Position numbers and translations under genes: made by a program. A stretch of 64,000 bases of DNA, from NCBI RefSeq assembly GCF_900105925.1, contig NZ_LT629791.1, positions 4,868,001 through 4,932,000 of the forward strand, in the 5' to 3' direction. The notes below the pieces were generated by a model. The model was given only the letters and a program-made list of their open reading frames with translations, made no database searches and was not told the origin of the DNA. The stretch's first letter is position 1; the number at the start of each line of letters is the position of its first letter. Shown one piece after another: positions 1-7,999 of this stretch. Source of the stretch: Jiangella alkaliphila (GTDB taxonomy: Bacteria; Actinomycetota; Actinomycetes; Jiangellales; Jiangellaceae).

Positions 1-1129
1 TCTGGCCGGCGGCGACCTCCTCGGCCGTGTAGTAGCCGGAGTCGACGAGGATCGGCGCGATGTCGTCGGCATACACGGTCTCGACCGGCAGCAGGTACGA
101 CGGGACCACCTTGACGCCGTTGTCGTACGTCTCGGTGTCGTTGGCCTCGGGCTCCTCGCCGGCCAGGAACGCCTCCGCCGCGGCGACGGCCTGCTCGGCC
201 AGCAGCCGGGTGTCCTTGAAGATGGTGGAGTTCTGCACGCCGTCGGCGATCAGCTTCACCGACGCGATCTCCGCGTCCTGTCCCGTCACCACCGCCATCG
301 GGCTCGCGGCGGCGCCATAGCCGGCGTTCTGCAGCGCCGTGATGATGCCGCGCGACAGCCCGTCGAACGGCGACAGCACGCCGTCGACCCGCGAGCCGTC
401 GCTGTAGCTGGCCGTCAGCAGGTCCTCCATGCGCCGCTGCGCGGTCTCCTGCTGCCAGCGCAGAATGGCGACCTGCTCGATGTCGAGCTGGCCGGACTTC
501 ACCACCAGCGAGCCGTCGTCGATGAACGGCTGCAAGGTGTCCATCGCGCCGTCGAAGAAGAAGTGCGCGTTGTTGTCGTCCAGCGAACCGGCGAACAACT
601 CGATGTTGAACGGCCCGGCCGCGTCGCCCGGCTGCCCGTCGGCGGTCTGCAGGCCCAGCCCGGTGAGCAGCGCCTCGGCCTGGGCGACGCCGACGCGGTA
701 GTTGTCGAAGCTGACGTAGAAGTCGACGTTCTCGCTGTCGCGGATCAGCCGGTCGTAGGCGATGACCGGGATGTCGGCGTCGGCGGCCGCCTGCAGCTGG
801 CTGCTCAGCGCCGTGCCGTCGATGGCGGCGATGATCAGGACGTCCGCGCCCTGGGTGATCATCTGGTCCACCTGCTGCGACTGCGTCGGGATGTCGTCGT
901 TCGCGTACTGCAGGTCGACCTGGTAGCCCAGCTCCTCGAGCTGCTCCTCCACCGAGTCGCCGTCGGCGATCCACCGCTCCGACGTCTGGGTCGGCATCGA
1001 GACGCCGATCGTGCGCTCCTCCGGCGCCGCCGACCCGTCGTCCTCGCCGCCCGCGCCCTCACCGCCGCACGCCACCAGCGTCAGGGCCAGCAACGCGCCT
1101 CCGACCAGCGCTTTGACTCGTGTCTTCAC
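1..1129 (-). CDS. chvE: Multiple-sugar ABC transporter substrate-binding protein, ChvE-like (3' end cut by window)
   Basis: Extracytoplasmic lipoprotein that binds monosaccharides and delivers them to a CUT2-type ABC importer. The GTG start at 1129 follows a strong GGAGGGG ribosome site and a lipoprotein signal ending LTLVAC (Cys about residue 21). The mature part reads as a periplasmic-binding fold of the ribose/xylose/ChvE class, with SERWIADGDS, QVDQMITQGADVLIIAAIDG, IPVIAYDRLI and VVTGQDAEIAS segments. About 376 residues are visible and the C-terminus lies beyond base 1. ATPase and permease genes would be expected just outside the window. Family is confident; sugar specificity is inferred. 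Confidence 0.9.
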   Translation of the reverse strand, partial: MKTRVKALVGGALLALTLVACGGEGAGGEDDGSAAPEERTIGVSMPTQTSERWIADGDSVEEQLEELGYQVDLQYANDDIPTQSQQVDQMITQGADVLIIAAIDGTALSSQLQAAADADIPVIAYDRLIRDSENVDFYVSFDNYRVGVAQAEALLTGLGLQTADGQPGDAAGPFNIELFAGSLDDNNAHFFFDGAMDTLQPFIDDGSLVVKSGQLDIEQVAILRWQQETAQRRMEDLLTASYSDGSRVDGVLSPFDGLSRGIITALQNAGYGAAASPMAVVTGQDAEIASVKLIADGVQNSTIFKDTRLLAEQAVAAAEAFLAGEEPEANDTETYDNGVKVVPSYLLPVETVYADDIAPILVDSGYYTAEEVAAGQ

Positions 1130-1195
1130 TAGGCCCCTCCCTTGCGGAAACGGGCCGCTCGACCCGTCAATGGATCACGTCCGGAATATGCCGTT

Positions 1196-1209
1196 TGTGA
1201 ACGTTAACA
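1196..1209. promoter_or_regulatory. LacI/ROK-like operator candidate upstream of chvE
   Basis: The 14-mer TGTGAACGTTAACA is an almost perfect palindrome of the TGTTAACGTTAACA type, with one mismatched pair. It lies 67 bases upstream of the chvE-like start in the divergent spacer with the MFS gene. LacI- and ROK-family repressors of sugar operons commonly bind such sites. The assignment is inference from shape and position only. Confidence 0.4.
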
Positions 1210-1337
1210 GCAGTTTCGCGACAGGGCTGTCACGATCCGATAACAGGCTTGTCGGAAGTGGTTCGGACCTCCCGTGAGTCGAATTTCACACGTCGCCGGC
1301 GCAGCCCCGGCGGGCGGTTGTATCTAGGGTCGGCCTC

Positions 1338-2585
1338 ATGCCGGCCGCGCGCGGTGCCGCCGCGGCCGAGCCGCCGCCGGGCGGGTACCGACGGGGCTCG
1401 GCCGGCTACCGGCGGGCCAGTGCGGCGGCCTTCCTCGCCGGCGCCGGCACGTTCGCCCTGCTGTACGGGGCACAGGCGCTGCTCCCCCAGCTCTCCGACG
1501 CGTTCGACGTCTCGGCCGCGACCGCCAGCCTGGCGCTGTCCGCGGCGACGGGCGCGATCGCGGTGTCGCTGCTGCCGATGAGTGCGGCGTCGGCGCGGTG
1601 GGGCACGTCGCGGGTCATCACGGTGTCGCTGGCTGCTGCGACGGTGCTCGCCCTGCTGGTGCCGCTGGCGCCGTCGTTCCCGGTGCTGCTGGTGCTGCGG
1701 GCGGCGCAAGGTGTCGCGATGGCGGGCGTGCCCGCGCTGGCGATCGCCTACCTCGGGCGCATCATCCACCCGTCCGCGCTGGGCGGCGCCGTCGGGCTGC
1801 TCGTCGCCGGCAACACGATGGGCGGGCTGTCCGGGCGGCTCATCGCCGCGGCGGTATCGGACCTGCTCGGCTGGCGGCCCGCGTTCGCCGTCACGGCGGT
1901 GTTCGCGACGGCCTGCCTGGCGGCGTTCTGGTGGCTGCTGCCGACCCGCGAGACCGGCCCCGAGACCGGCCCCGAGACCGGCCGCGAGCGGCGGCGCGGC
2001 GCCGAGGTGGCCGCGCCGCGCTACGTGGCCGAGCAGCTGCGCGACCCGGTACTGCTGCGGCTGTTCGGGCTGAGCTTCGTGCTGATGGCGGCGTTCGTGA
2101 CGGTGTACAACTACCTGCCCTACCGGCTGCTGGCCGCGCCGTTCGCGCTGTCGGCCACCGCGGTCGGCCTGGTCTTCCTGGCCTACGTCCCCGGTTCGGT
2201 GTCGGCGGGCGTGGCCGGGCGGCTCGGCGACCGGCTGGGCCGGCGGGCGGTGCTGTGGGCGAGCGTGCTGCTCGCGCAGCTGGCAATCCTGCTGACCTGG
2301 CCCGACCTGCTCGGTTGCGTCGTCGCCGGGCTGGTGCTGTTCACCGTCGGCTTCTTCGGCGCGCACGCCACCGCCAGCACCGCCGTCACGCATCGCGCCG
2401 TCCGGGGCCGGGCCCAGGCGTCCGCGCTGTACCTGACCGCGTACTACGCCGGCAGCAGCCTCGGCGGGTCGCTGAGCGGGCTGGCCTTCGCGGCGTACGG
2501 CTGGACCGGCATCGTCGGCTTCGTCACCTGCGCGATCCTGCTCGCGTCGTGGCTGGTCTCCGGCGTGTGGGCGAAGCGCCGCTAG
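1338..2585 (+). CDS. MFS transporter (YnfM/CynX-like)
   Basis: 415-residue integral membrane protein with about 12 hydrophobic segments, of usual length for the major facilitator superfamily. Features include an acidic/Arg-rich central loop and the RLGDRLGRR loop-8 motif between TM8 and TM9, matching motif A. The central loop carries three tandem copies of a 12-base unit (ETGP ETGP ETGR, near 1951-1986), a likely slippage site. The ATG at 1338 is chosen because the earlier part of the frame does not look like a membrane start. It stands alone, divergent from the sugar-binding gene; the substrate cannot be told. Confidence 0.85.
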   Translation: MPAARGAAAAEPPPGGYRRGSAGYRRASAAAFLAGAGTFALLYGAQALLPQLSDAFDVSAATASLALSAATGAIAVSLLPMSAASARWGTSRVITVSLAAATVLALLVPLAPSFPVLLVLRAAQGVAMAGVPALAIAYLGRIIHPSALGGAVGLLVAGNTMGGLSGRLIAAAVSDLLGWRPAFAVTAVFATACLAAFWWLLPTRETGPETGPETGRERRRGAEVAAPRYVAEQLRDPVLLRLFGLSFVLMAAFVTVYNYLPYRLLAAPFALSATAVGLVFLAYVPGSVSAGVAGRLGDRLGRRAVLWASVLLAQLAILLTWPDLLGCVVAGLVLFTVGFFGAHATASTAVTHRAVRGRAQASALYLTAYYAGSSLGGSLSGLAFAAYGWTGIVGFVTCAILLASWLVSGVWAKRR

Positions 2586-2624
2586 ACTCCCCGGCCACAG
2601 CCGCGACGTCGGGCAGGAGGCCGG

Positions 2625-3593
2625 GTGGACGCTCACGCGGTGCGCCGCCGCACGGTGCTGGCCGCCGCGGCCGGGACGGCGCTGCTCGGCGCGTGCTCGT
2701 CGAGCCGGACCGAGTACGACGTCGAGCTGCGGCTGGCGACCGGGCCGGCCGGCGCCGTGTACCGGCGCATCGGCGGTGCGCTGGCTGAGCGGATCACCGC
2801 CCGCGTGCCCGGCGCGCGGGTCACGACGGTGCCCAGCGGCGCGTCCACCGACAACATCCGGATGCTGCTCGACGCCGAGGTCGAGCTGGGCCTGACCAGC
2901 CTCGACGCCGTCTTCCCGGCCGGCAGCGACGAGTCGCCCGCGGGGCTGTCGGCGCTGTGCCGGCTGTACGACAGCCACCTGCACCTCGTGGTGCTGGCGG
3001 ACTCCCCCGTGACGGCGCTGGCCGGCCTCGCCGGTGCCCGGGTGGGCCTCGGCGCCCGCGACTCGGGTACCGAGTTCACGTCGCGGCGGCTGCTGTCGCT
3101 GAGCGGCGTCGACGTGGCCGGCTCCAACAACCCGCAGGCCGTCTCGGCGCAGGAGCTGGTCCGCGGCGACCTGGACGCCATGTTCTCGCTCAGCGGCGTG
3201 CCCACCCCGGCCGTCAGCCAGCTCGCCGCGACCCGGCCGATCCGGCTGGTCCCGCTGGACCGCGAGGCCGGCGCGCTGGCCCAGACCTACCCCGGCCCGT
3301 ACGTGCCGGCCGCGATCCCGTCGACCGCCTACGACGGCGTGCCCGCCACCGGCACCGTCGCCGTCCCCAACATCCTGCTGGTCCGCGACGACGTCCCGGC
3401 GGACCTCGTCGAGGCGATCACCGAGACGATCTTCACCGACACCGAGGCCCTCGCCACCGACGGCGACCGCGCCGACGCCACCGCCGAACCCGTCCCCGAG
3501 GCGTGGCAGATCAACGTCCGCACCGGCATCTCCACCGGCCCGGTACCCCTGCACCCCGGCGCCGCCGCCTGGTTCCGCAACCAGAAACGCTGA
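2625..3593 (+). CDS. TAXI-family TRAP transporter solute-binding lipoprotein (orphan)
   Basis: 322 residues from a GTG preceded by AGGAGG. The N-terminus has RRRTVLAAAAG and a lipobox ending LLGAC (Cys about 24), so it is probably a membrane-anchored lipoprotein, possibly Tat-exported. The body shows TAXI hallmarks: LATGPAGAVYRRIGGALAERI, VTTVPSGASTDNIRMLLDAEVELGLTS and the VGLGARDSGTEFTSRRLL segment. TAXI proteins normally feed a fused TRAP permease, but none is nearby. The next genes are a convergent sensor kinase and a tricarboxylate transporter, so it may supply a distant permease or act as a sensory binding protein (inference). Confidence 0.88.
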   Translation: MDAHAVRRRTVLAAAAGTALLGACSSSRTEYDVELRLATGPAGAVYRRIGGALAERITARVPGARVTTVPSGASTDNIRMLLDAEVELGLTSLDAVFPAGSDESPAGLSALCRLYDSHLHLVVLADSPVTALAGLAGARVGLGARDSGTEFTSRRLLSLSGVDVAGSNNPQAVSAQELVRGDLDAMFSLSGVPTPAVSQLAATRPIRLVPLDREAGALAQTYPGPYVPAAIPSTAYDGVPATGTVAVPNILLVRDDVPADLVEAITETIFTDTEALATDGDRADATAEPVPEAWQINVRTGISTGPVPLHPGAAAWFRNQKR

Positions 3594-3702
3594 CCCCCAC
3601 GCCGAGTTGATCATGGAGAAGGTCGGCTCAAACCGCCGCCAGAGGTGGACGTGGGCTGGGTGAACGTGCGCCGGGCCGACGTGCGCCGGTTCGTGCCGTA
3701 GG

Positions 3703-3749
3703 CCGTCCCCCTGCTGCCCATTTCTTAGCCGCAGCTATCAGGGGGACGG
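3703..3749. terminator. Stem-loop, 11-bp perfect stem
   Basis: CCGTCCCCCTG at 3703-3713 pairs perfectly with 3739-3749 around a 25-base loop. It lies about 110 bases after the TAXI stop codon and could end that transcript. There is no U-tract, as is usual in high-GC actinobacteria. Confidence 0.45.
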
Positions 3750-3810
3750 GGGAAGTGCGGGCACAGCCCGCCGGATTCGCGCCGTTCGCCTGGCTCTGCA
3801 CCATTGGCTT
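3737..3810 (+). repeat. REP-like intergenic repeat, copy 1
   Basis: This unit has the order ATC-GGGGGACGGGG, then a hairpin GCGGGC-ACA-GCCCGC at 3758-3772, then ATTCGCGCCGTTCGCC. A diverged copy in the same orientation lies at 4120-4195. The hairpin arms differ between copies but stay self-complementary (GCGGGC/GCCCGC against CCGGGC/GCCCGG), which suggests selection for pairing. Confidence 0.5.
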
Positions 3811-3906
3811 CCTGGGTGTGAGGCGCGTCCTGGGTCTCACGCGCGCCGAACACCCGTATCGAGCCCGAAACCGCGCCTCACACCCAGGACGCGCCTCACA
3901 CCCAGG
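3811..3906. repeat. Perfect 25-bp inverted repeat with tandem right arm
   Basis: Bases 3811-3835 are the exact reverse complement of 3882-3906, separated by 46 bases. The right side also holds a tandem duplication of CGCGCCTCACACCCAGG (3872-3888 and 3890-3906, period 18). The element could form a long cruciform or a transcript hairpin. Origin unknown; it could be a palindromic mobile remnant. Confidence 0.6.
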
Positions 3907-4119
3907 TTGGTGAACGCCGGGGTCCTGGTCTGCCGGCACGTCCTGGTCCCCAGTCACGCCACCAGCCCCGAATCCGCCGTTTCGCGTCACGGCAGACCAC
4001 GACGTCACACCAGACCAGGACCCGCCCGGTCGTCCTCCATAGCGACAGTCGTCCTCGATGGCACAAACCGTCCTCGACACACCCAGACCACGGCCCCCGA
4101 TATCGAAGACGACCGCCAC

Positions 4120-4195
4120 CATCCGGGGGACGGGGAGGAACCGGGCACAGCCCGGACCATTCGTGCCGTTCGCCCTGATTCAGTGTGCCGTTGGT
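4120..4195 (+). repeat. REP-like intergenic repeat, copy 2
   Basis: Second copy of the unit at 3737-3810, with hairpin CCGGGC-ACA-GCCCGG at 4141-4155. It runs over the 3' end of the histidine kinase gene, whose stop codon is at 4180-4182. Confidence 0.5.
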
Positions 4196-5586
4196 GGTTC
4201 GGGGGCGACGGGCAGGGCGACCACGGCGGCGAGGCCGTTGCCGCCGTCGCCGCGCGGGAGGCCGTCGTCGAGCCGCAGCTCTCCCCCGGCCCGGGCCACC
4301 AGCTCCGCGCAGATCGCCAGCCCCAGGCCGGTGCCGGGCACGTTCTGGTGCCGGGGCGCGCGCCAGAAGCGGCGCAGCGCCTGCTCGCGGTCGGCGGGGT
4401 CGATGCCGCGCCCGTCGTCGCGGACGACGACCTCGACGAGCCCCGACGGGCCGGCCGGGCGCGCCGCCACCTCGACCACCGACGCGTCGGAGAGCCGCAT
4501 CGCGTTGCTGATCAGCTCGTCGAGGATGCTGCCCAGCCCGCCCGGCGGCTCGAGCAGCAGCAGCCCGGGCGTGACGTCCACCCGCAGCGACTGGCCCTCG
4601 ACGGAGGTCAGCGCGCGCCACCGGTCGACCCGGGTCTCGAGCAGGGTGTCGAGGTCGACCGGCTCGGCGGTGCGCATGCTCTCCATCCGGGCGCTGGCCA
4701 GCAGCGCGTTGAGCATCCGGTGCATGGCCCGCAGCTCGTCGACGGCGACGTCGTGCGCCTGCCGGCCGCCGTCGCCGCTCAGGTGCGGACGCAGGCTCTC
4801 GACGACCAGGCGCAGGCTGGTCAGCGGGTTGCGCAGCTGGTGCGACGCGTCGGCGACGAAGGCCCGTTGCCGCTCGACGGAGTGCTCGACGGCGTCCATC
4901 ATCGTGTTGAACGAGCCGGCCAGCCGGCGCAGCTCGACCGGGCCGCCGCCGGCGTCGACCCTGATGGTGAGGTCGCCGCGGGAGATGCCGGCCGTCGCGG
5001 TGTCCAGCTCGCGCACCGGCCGCAGGATCCAGCTCGACACCGGCCAGGCCACCGCCACCAGCGCGAGTAGCGGCAGCAGCCCGATGCCGGCCAGCTGCGC
5101 CCAGCGGGTGACGATGCGCTCGCGGGTGCGGTCGAGGTCGGAGACCGTGACGACGACGCCCACCACCTCGCTGTCGCGGCCGACCGGCTCGGCCACGACC
5201 AGCCGGGAGTCCTGCCAGGGCCAGATGTCGCGCGACGGCTCGGACCGGGCGCCGGCCAGCGCCGCCTGGATGATGGTGTCGCTGTCGCCGCGGGCCGCGG
5301 CGAACTGCTCCTCGGCGCCGAGGATGACGGCGCCGTCGGTGGCGATCAGGGCGCCGGCGATGCCGTAGAGCTCGTGGTAGCGCTCCAGCTCCTGGTCCAG
5401 CGCCTCGGTGCGGCTGCCGGACAGCGCGGTCTCGGCCAGCGACGCGAACCGGCCGGCGTCGTTGAGGCGGTCGACGTAGGTCTCCTGCAGCTCGCGCTCG
5501 GCGACGGTGATGCCCAGCGGCACGCCGAGCGCGCCGACCAGGAGCACCGCGAGCGGGACGAGGACGGCCAGGAGACGGTGGCGCAC
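4180..5586 (-). CDS. tctE: Sensor histidine kinase, TctE-like
   Basis: 468-residue membrane sensor kinase. It has an N-terminal TM segment (LLAVLVPLAVLLVGALGVPLG), an extracytoplasmic domain of about 130 residues, a second TM near residues 160-180, HAMP, and a kinase core: H-box FVADASHQLRNPLTSLRL (His about 249), N-box DELISNAMRLS, G-box DDGRGIDPADREQALRRFW and GTGLGLAICAELV. The GTG start is 3 bases after the response-regulator stop, so the two are one operon. Because it is divergent from tctCBA it probably senses a carboxylate and controls that transporter, as TctE does elsewhere (inference). Confidence 0.88.
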   Translation of the reverse strand: MRHRLLAVLVPLAVLLVGALGVPLGITVAERELQETYVDRLNDAGRFASLAETALSGSRTEALDQELERYHELYGIAGALIATDGAVILGAEEQFAAARGDSDTIIQAALAGARSEPSRDIWPWQDSRLVVAEPVGRDSEVVGVVVTVSDLDRTRERIVTRWAQLAGIGLLPLLALVAVAWPVSSWILRPVRELDTATAGISRGDLTIRVDAGGGPVELRRLAGSFNTMMDAVEHSVERQRAFVADASHQLRNPLTSLRLVVESLRPHLSGDGGRQAHDVAVDELRAMHRMLNALLASARMESMRTAEPVDLDTLLETRVDRWRALTSVEGQSLRVDVTPGLLLLEPPGGLGSILDELISNAMRLSDASVVEVAARPAGPSGLVEVVVRDDGRGIDPADREQALRRFWRAPRHQNVPGTGLGLAICAELVARAGGELRLDDGLPRGDGGNGLAAVVALPVAPEPPTAH

Positions 5587-5589
5587 GCG

Positions 5590-6285
5590 TTAGCCGATCA
5601 GCTCCGGCTGGTCGGCCACGCGCTCGGCCAGCAGGCGGTAGCCGACGCCGCGGATGGTGCGGATGGGCACGCCGGGCCCGAGCTTCCCGCGCAGCGCGGC
5701 GATGTGGGTGTCGAGGGTGCGGGTGGACGCCTCCCAGGACACGCCCCAGATCTGGTCGAGAATGACGTCGCGGCTGACGACGTTCGGCGCCCGCCGGGCC
5801 AGCAGGACGAGCAGCTCGAACTCCTTGCGGGTGAGCACCACGCGCGCGTCGTGCACCGTCACCTCGCGGGTGCCGGGGTCGATGCGCATGCCGGCCAGCT
5901 CGAGCGGCTGGTCCGGGTGGGTCTGCGCGCGGGCGGCCCGGGTGCGGCGCAGGACGGCGTCGATGCGGGCCAGCAGCTCGGGCACCCCGAACGGCTTGAC
6001 GATGTAGTCGTCGGCGCCGGTGCGCAGGCCGCGGACCCGCTCGTGCTCCTCGGACCGGGCCGTGACGGCGATGACGGCGGTCTCGGGCTGGTCGCGCAGC
6101 TGCCGGATGACGTCCAGGCCGTCGCCGTCGGGCAGCCCGAGGTCGACGAGCACGACGTCGGCGGGCTCGGCGCGCACGGCATCGGCCGCCGTGGCCACCC
6201 GGTGGACGTCGAAGCCGGCCTGGGTCAGGACGGTGACGAGTCCCCGCGCCACGCGGTCGTCATCTTCGACGACGGTGATCCGCAT
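5590..6285 (-). CDS. tctD: OmpR-family response regulator, TctD-like
   Basis: 231 residues: a receiver domain with acidic pocket E7-D9, phospho-acceptor D48, T75 and K97 (DYIVKPF), then a winged-helix domain (LTRKEFELLVLLARR, IRTIRGVGYRL). Full length for OmpR/PhoB proteins. It is the first gene of the regulator-kinase operon and starts 135 bases from the divergent tctC. It likely binds the direct repeats in that spacer to activate tctCBA and perhaps itself (inference). Confidence 0.88.
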   Translation of the reverse strand: MRITVVEDDDRVARGLVTVLTQAGFDVHRVATAADAVRAEPADVVLVDLGLPDGDGLDVIRQLRDQPETAVIAVTARSEEHERVRGLRTGADDYIVKPFGVPELLARIDAVLRRTRAARAQTHPDQPLELAGMRIDPGTREVTVHDARVVLTRKEFELLVLLARRAPNVVSRDVILDQIWGVSWEASTRTLDTHIAALRGKLGPGVPIRTIRGVGYRLLAERVADQPELIG

Positions 6286-6317
6286 ACCCGTGCATCTTAC
6301 GGATTCCCGGCGGCTGT

Positions 6318-6379
6318 ATCCGGGTCCGGATTTTCTTCAGATTTCTCTGACACAACGCCAGCGCATTCTTGCCAAGAAT
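6318..6379. promoter_or_regulatory. Divergent tctD/tctC control region
   Basis: The spacer contains ATCCGG-GT-CCGGAT (6318-6331), tandem TTTTCTTCAG/ATTTCTCTGA half-sites (6331-6350) of the direct-repeat style used by OmpR-family regulators, and a 15-base palindrome ATTCTTG-C-CAAGAAT (6365-6379). All lie upstream of both start codons. This is a candidate TctD-binding region; binding itself is inferred. Confidence 0.45.
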
Positions 6380-6420
6380 GGTCGCCCACAACCCCCGACG
6401 CTGACGAGGAGGTCAGGTCG

Positions 6421-7446
6421 ATGACGACCCTCAGGAAGCCCGCGGTGCGCCTGTTCGCCGCCGTCGCCGCCGTGTCGCTCGCGGCGGCCTGCGCGGAGGA
6501 CGGCGACACGGGCGACGGCGGTGGCGGTGGCGACGCCGCCGGCTACCCGGACCAGAGCATCACCTTCGTCGTCCCGTTCAGCGCGGGCGGGCCGACGGAC
6601 ACCGTCACGCGGTTGATCGCCGAGCCGATATCGGAGGAGCTGGGCGTGCAGATCGTCGTCCAGAACGTCGAGGGCGCCGGCGGCACCGTCGGCGCCGGCG
6701 AGGTCGCCAACGCCGAGTCCGACGGTTACACCGTCCTGATGCACCACATCGGCATGTCGACCGCGCCCGCGCTCTACCAGGACCTCGGTTTCGACCCGCT
6801 CGAAGACTTCGAGATGATCGGCCTGGTCACCGACGTCCCGATGACGATCGTCGCCCGTAACGACTTCGAGCCGGAGACGCTCGAGGACCTCATCGACCAC
6901 GTCTCCGACAACGCCGACTCCGTCACGCTGGCCAACGCCGGCATCGGCGCGGCGTCGCACCTGTGCGGGCTGCTGTTCCAGGACGCGATCGGCGTGACGG
7001 TGCAGGAGGTGCCGTACGAGGGCACCGGCCCGGCGCTCACCGACCTCGTCGGCGGGCAGGTCGACTTCATGTGCGACCAGACCACGAACACGTCCGGCCA
7101 GATCGCGGCCGGCGAGGTGAAGGCGTATGCCGTCACGACGCCGGAGCGGGTCGCGAGCCTGCCCGACCTGCCGACGACCGAGGAGGCCGGGCTGCCGGAG
7201 CTGGAGATCAGCGTCTGGCACGGCCTGTACGTGCCGGCCGGGACGCCGGAGGAGATCGTCACGCAGCTGTCCGACGCGCTGAAGGTGGCGCTGGCCGACC
7301 AGGGTGTCATCGACCAGCTGGCCGACCTCGGCACCGCGCCGGTGCCCGAGGCGGACGCCACGCCGGATGCGCACCGGGCCCGGCTCGAGGAGCAGATCGA
7401 GAGCTGGGGGCAGGTCATCGCCGACGCCGGCGTCGAGCAGTCCTGA
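6421..7446 (+). CDS. tctC: Tripartite tricarboxylate transporter substrate-binding protein TctC
   Basis: 341-residue lipoprotein that captures a di- or tricarboxylate for the TctA/TctB permease. ATG 6421 follows GAGGAGGTC; the frame extends far upstream, but that part is antisense to the regulator. The lipobox ends AAAC (Cys 24), followed by an acidic/Gly linker. Bug/TctC hallmarks: YPDQSITFVVPFSAGGPTDTV, VQNVEGAGGTVGAGEVANAESDGYT and a region near residue 240 with EVKAYAVTTPERVASLPDLPT. First gene of tctCBA; substrate unknown. Confidence 0.93.
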   Translation: MTTLRKPAVRLFAAVAAVSLAAACAEDGDTGDGGGGGDAAGYPDQSITFVVPFSAGGPTDTVTRLIAEPISEELGVQIVVQNVEGAGGTVGAGEVANAESDGYTVLMHHIGMSTAPALYQDLGFDPLEDFEMIGLVTDVPMTIVARNDFEPETLEDLIDHVSDNADSVTLANAGIGAASHLCGLLFQDAIGVTVQEVPYEGTGPALTDLVGGQVDFMCDQTTNTSGQIAAGEVKAYAVTTPERVASLPDLPTTEEAGLPELEISVWHGLYVPAGTPEEIVTQLSDALKVALADQGVIDQLADLGTAPVPEADATPDAHRARLEEQIESWGQVIADAGVEQS

Positions 7447-7528
7447 CCCCGTCCGAGCAGGTGGGCGGCCCGGTCCGCGAGCGGGCCACCCACCGTCCTA
7501 CTTCCCTGTCGCCCTGGAGGTGAACGCG

Positions 7529-7990
7529 GTGGAGCGTCATCGATCCGGCCCGGACATCCTGGCCGGCGCGATCTTCGCCGGCATCGGCCTGATCTTCGTG
7601 GTGGCCTCGCTCGACTACGAGCTGGGCACGCCGTTGCGCATGGGGCCCGGCTACTTCCCGCTCGTGGTCGGCGGCATCCTCGCCCTGCTCGGGCTCGGCG
7701 TCGTCGCCAAGGGCCTGCTGGCCGGCGAGGACATCTCGTGGGGTGCCGTGCCGTGGCGGTCGGTGGTGATGATCGTGGCCGCGCTGGTGTTCTTCGGCCT
7801 CACCGTGCGCCGGGCCGGGTTCCTGCCCGCGGTCTTCGTGACGGCGCTGCTCACCGCGCTGGCCAGCTACCGGATCAAGCCGTTGACGGCGGTCGCGGTC
7901 GCCGCCGGGCTCACCGGGCTGAGCACGCTCATCTTCGTCGTCGGCCTGCAGCTGCGCCTGCCCCTGTTCGGGCCCTGGCTCACGTTCTAG
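7529..7990 (+). CDS. tctB: Tripartite tricarboxylate transporter small membrane subunit TctB
   Basis: 153 residues with four predicted TM helices, the usual TctB size and topology. GTG 7529 is chosen because GGAGG lies 8 bases upstream; GTG 7520 overlaps that site. Hydrophobic segments are at about residues 8-27, 40-62, 75-95 and 105-150. The motif PLRMGPGYFPLVVGGILALLG is characteristic of TctB. Lies between tctC and tctA and pairs with TctA in the membrane. Confidence 0.9.
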   Translation: MERHRSGPDILAGAIFAGIGLIFVVASLDYELGTPLRMGPGYFPLVVGGILALLGLGVVAKGLLAGEDISWGAVPWRSVVMIVAALVFFGLTVRRAGFLPAVFVTALLTALASYRIKPLTAVAVAAGLTGLSTLIFVVGLQLRLPLFGPWLTF

Positions 7991-7999
7991 GGGGTGTGC

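Larger units (their letters stand above)
3594..4179. other. 586-base intergenic region rich in repeats, no credible gene
   Basis: Between the TAXI gene and the convergent histidine kinase I find no reading frame with coding character. The minus-strand frame across 3628-4122 is Cys/Gly/Arg-rich and internally repetitive and is judged spurious. The spacer holds an 11-bp stem (3703-3713 with 3739-3749), two diverged copies of an ~75-base unit with a GC hairpin, and a perfect 25-bp inverted repeat, each described separately. Confidence 0.7.

Noticed and set aside
1951-1986. 12-base tandem repeats as a possible CRISPR or VNTR locus
   Set aside because: Only three in-frame units coding ETGP inside the MFS loop, with no spacers.
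1230-3614. Minus-strand open frame of about 794 codons
   Set aside because: Antisense to the MFS and TAXI genes, Arg/Gly/Gln-rich with no recognisable domain.
3628-4122. Minus-strand frame of 164 codons in the repeat-rich spacer
   Set aside because: Follows the inverted repeat (GCEARP duplicated), has no ribosome site and no homologue I recognise.
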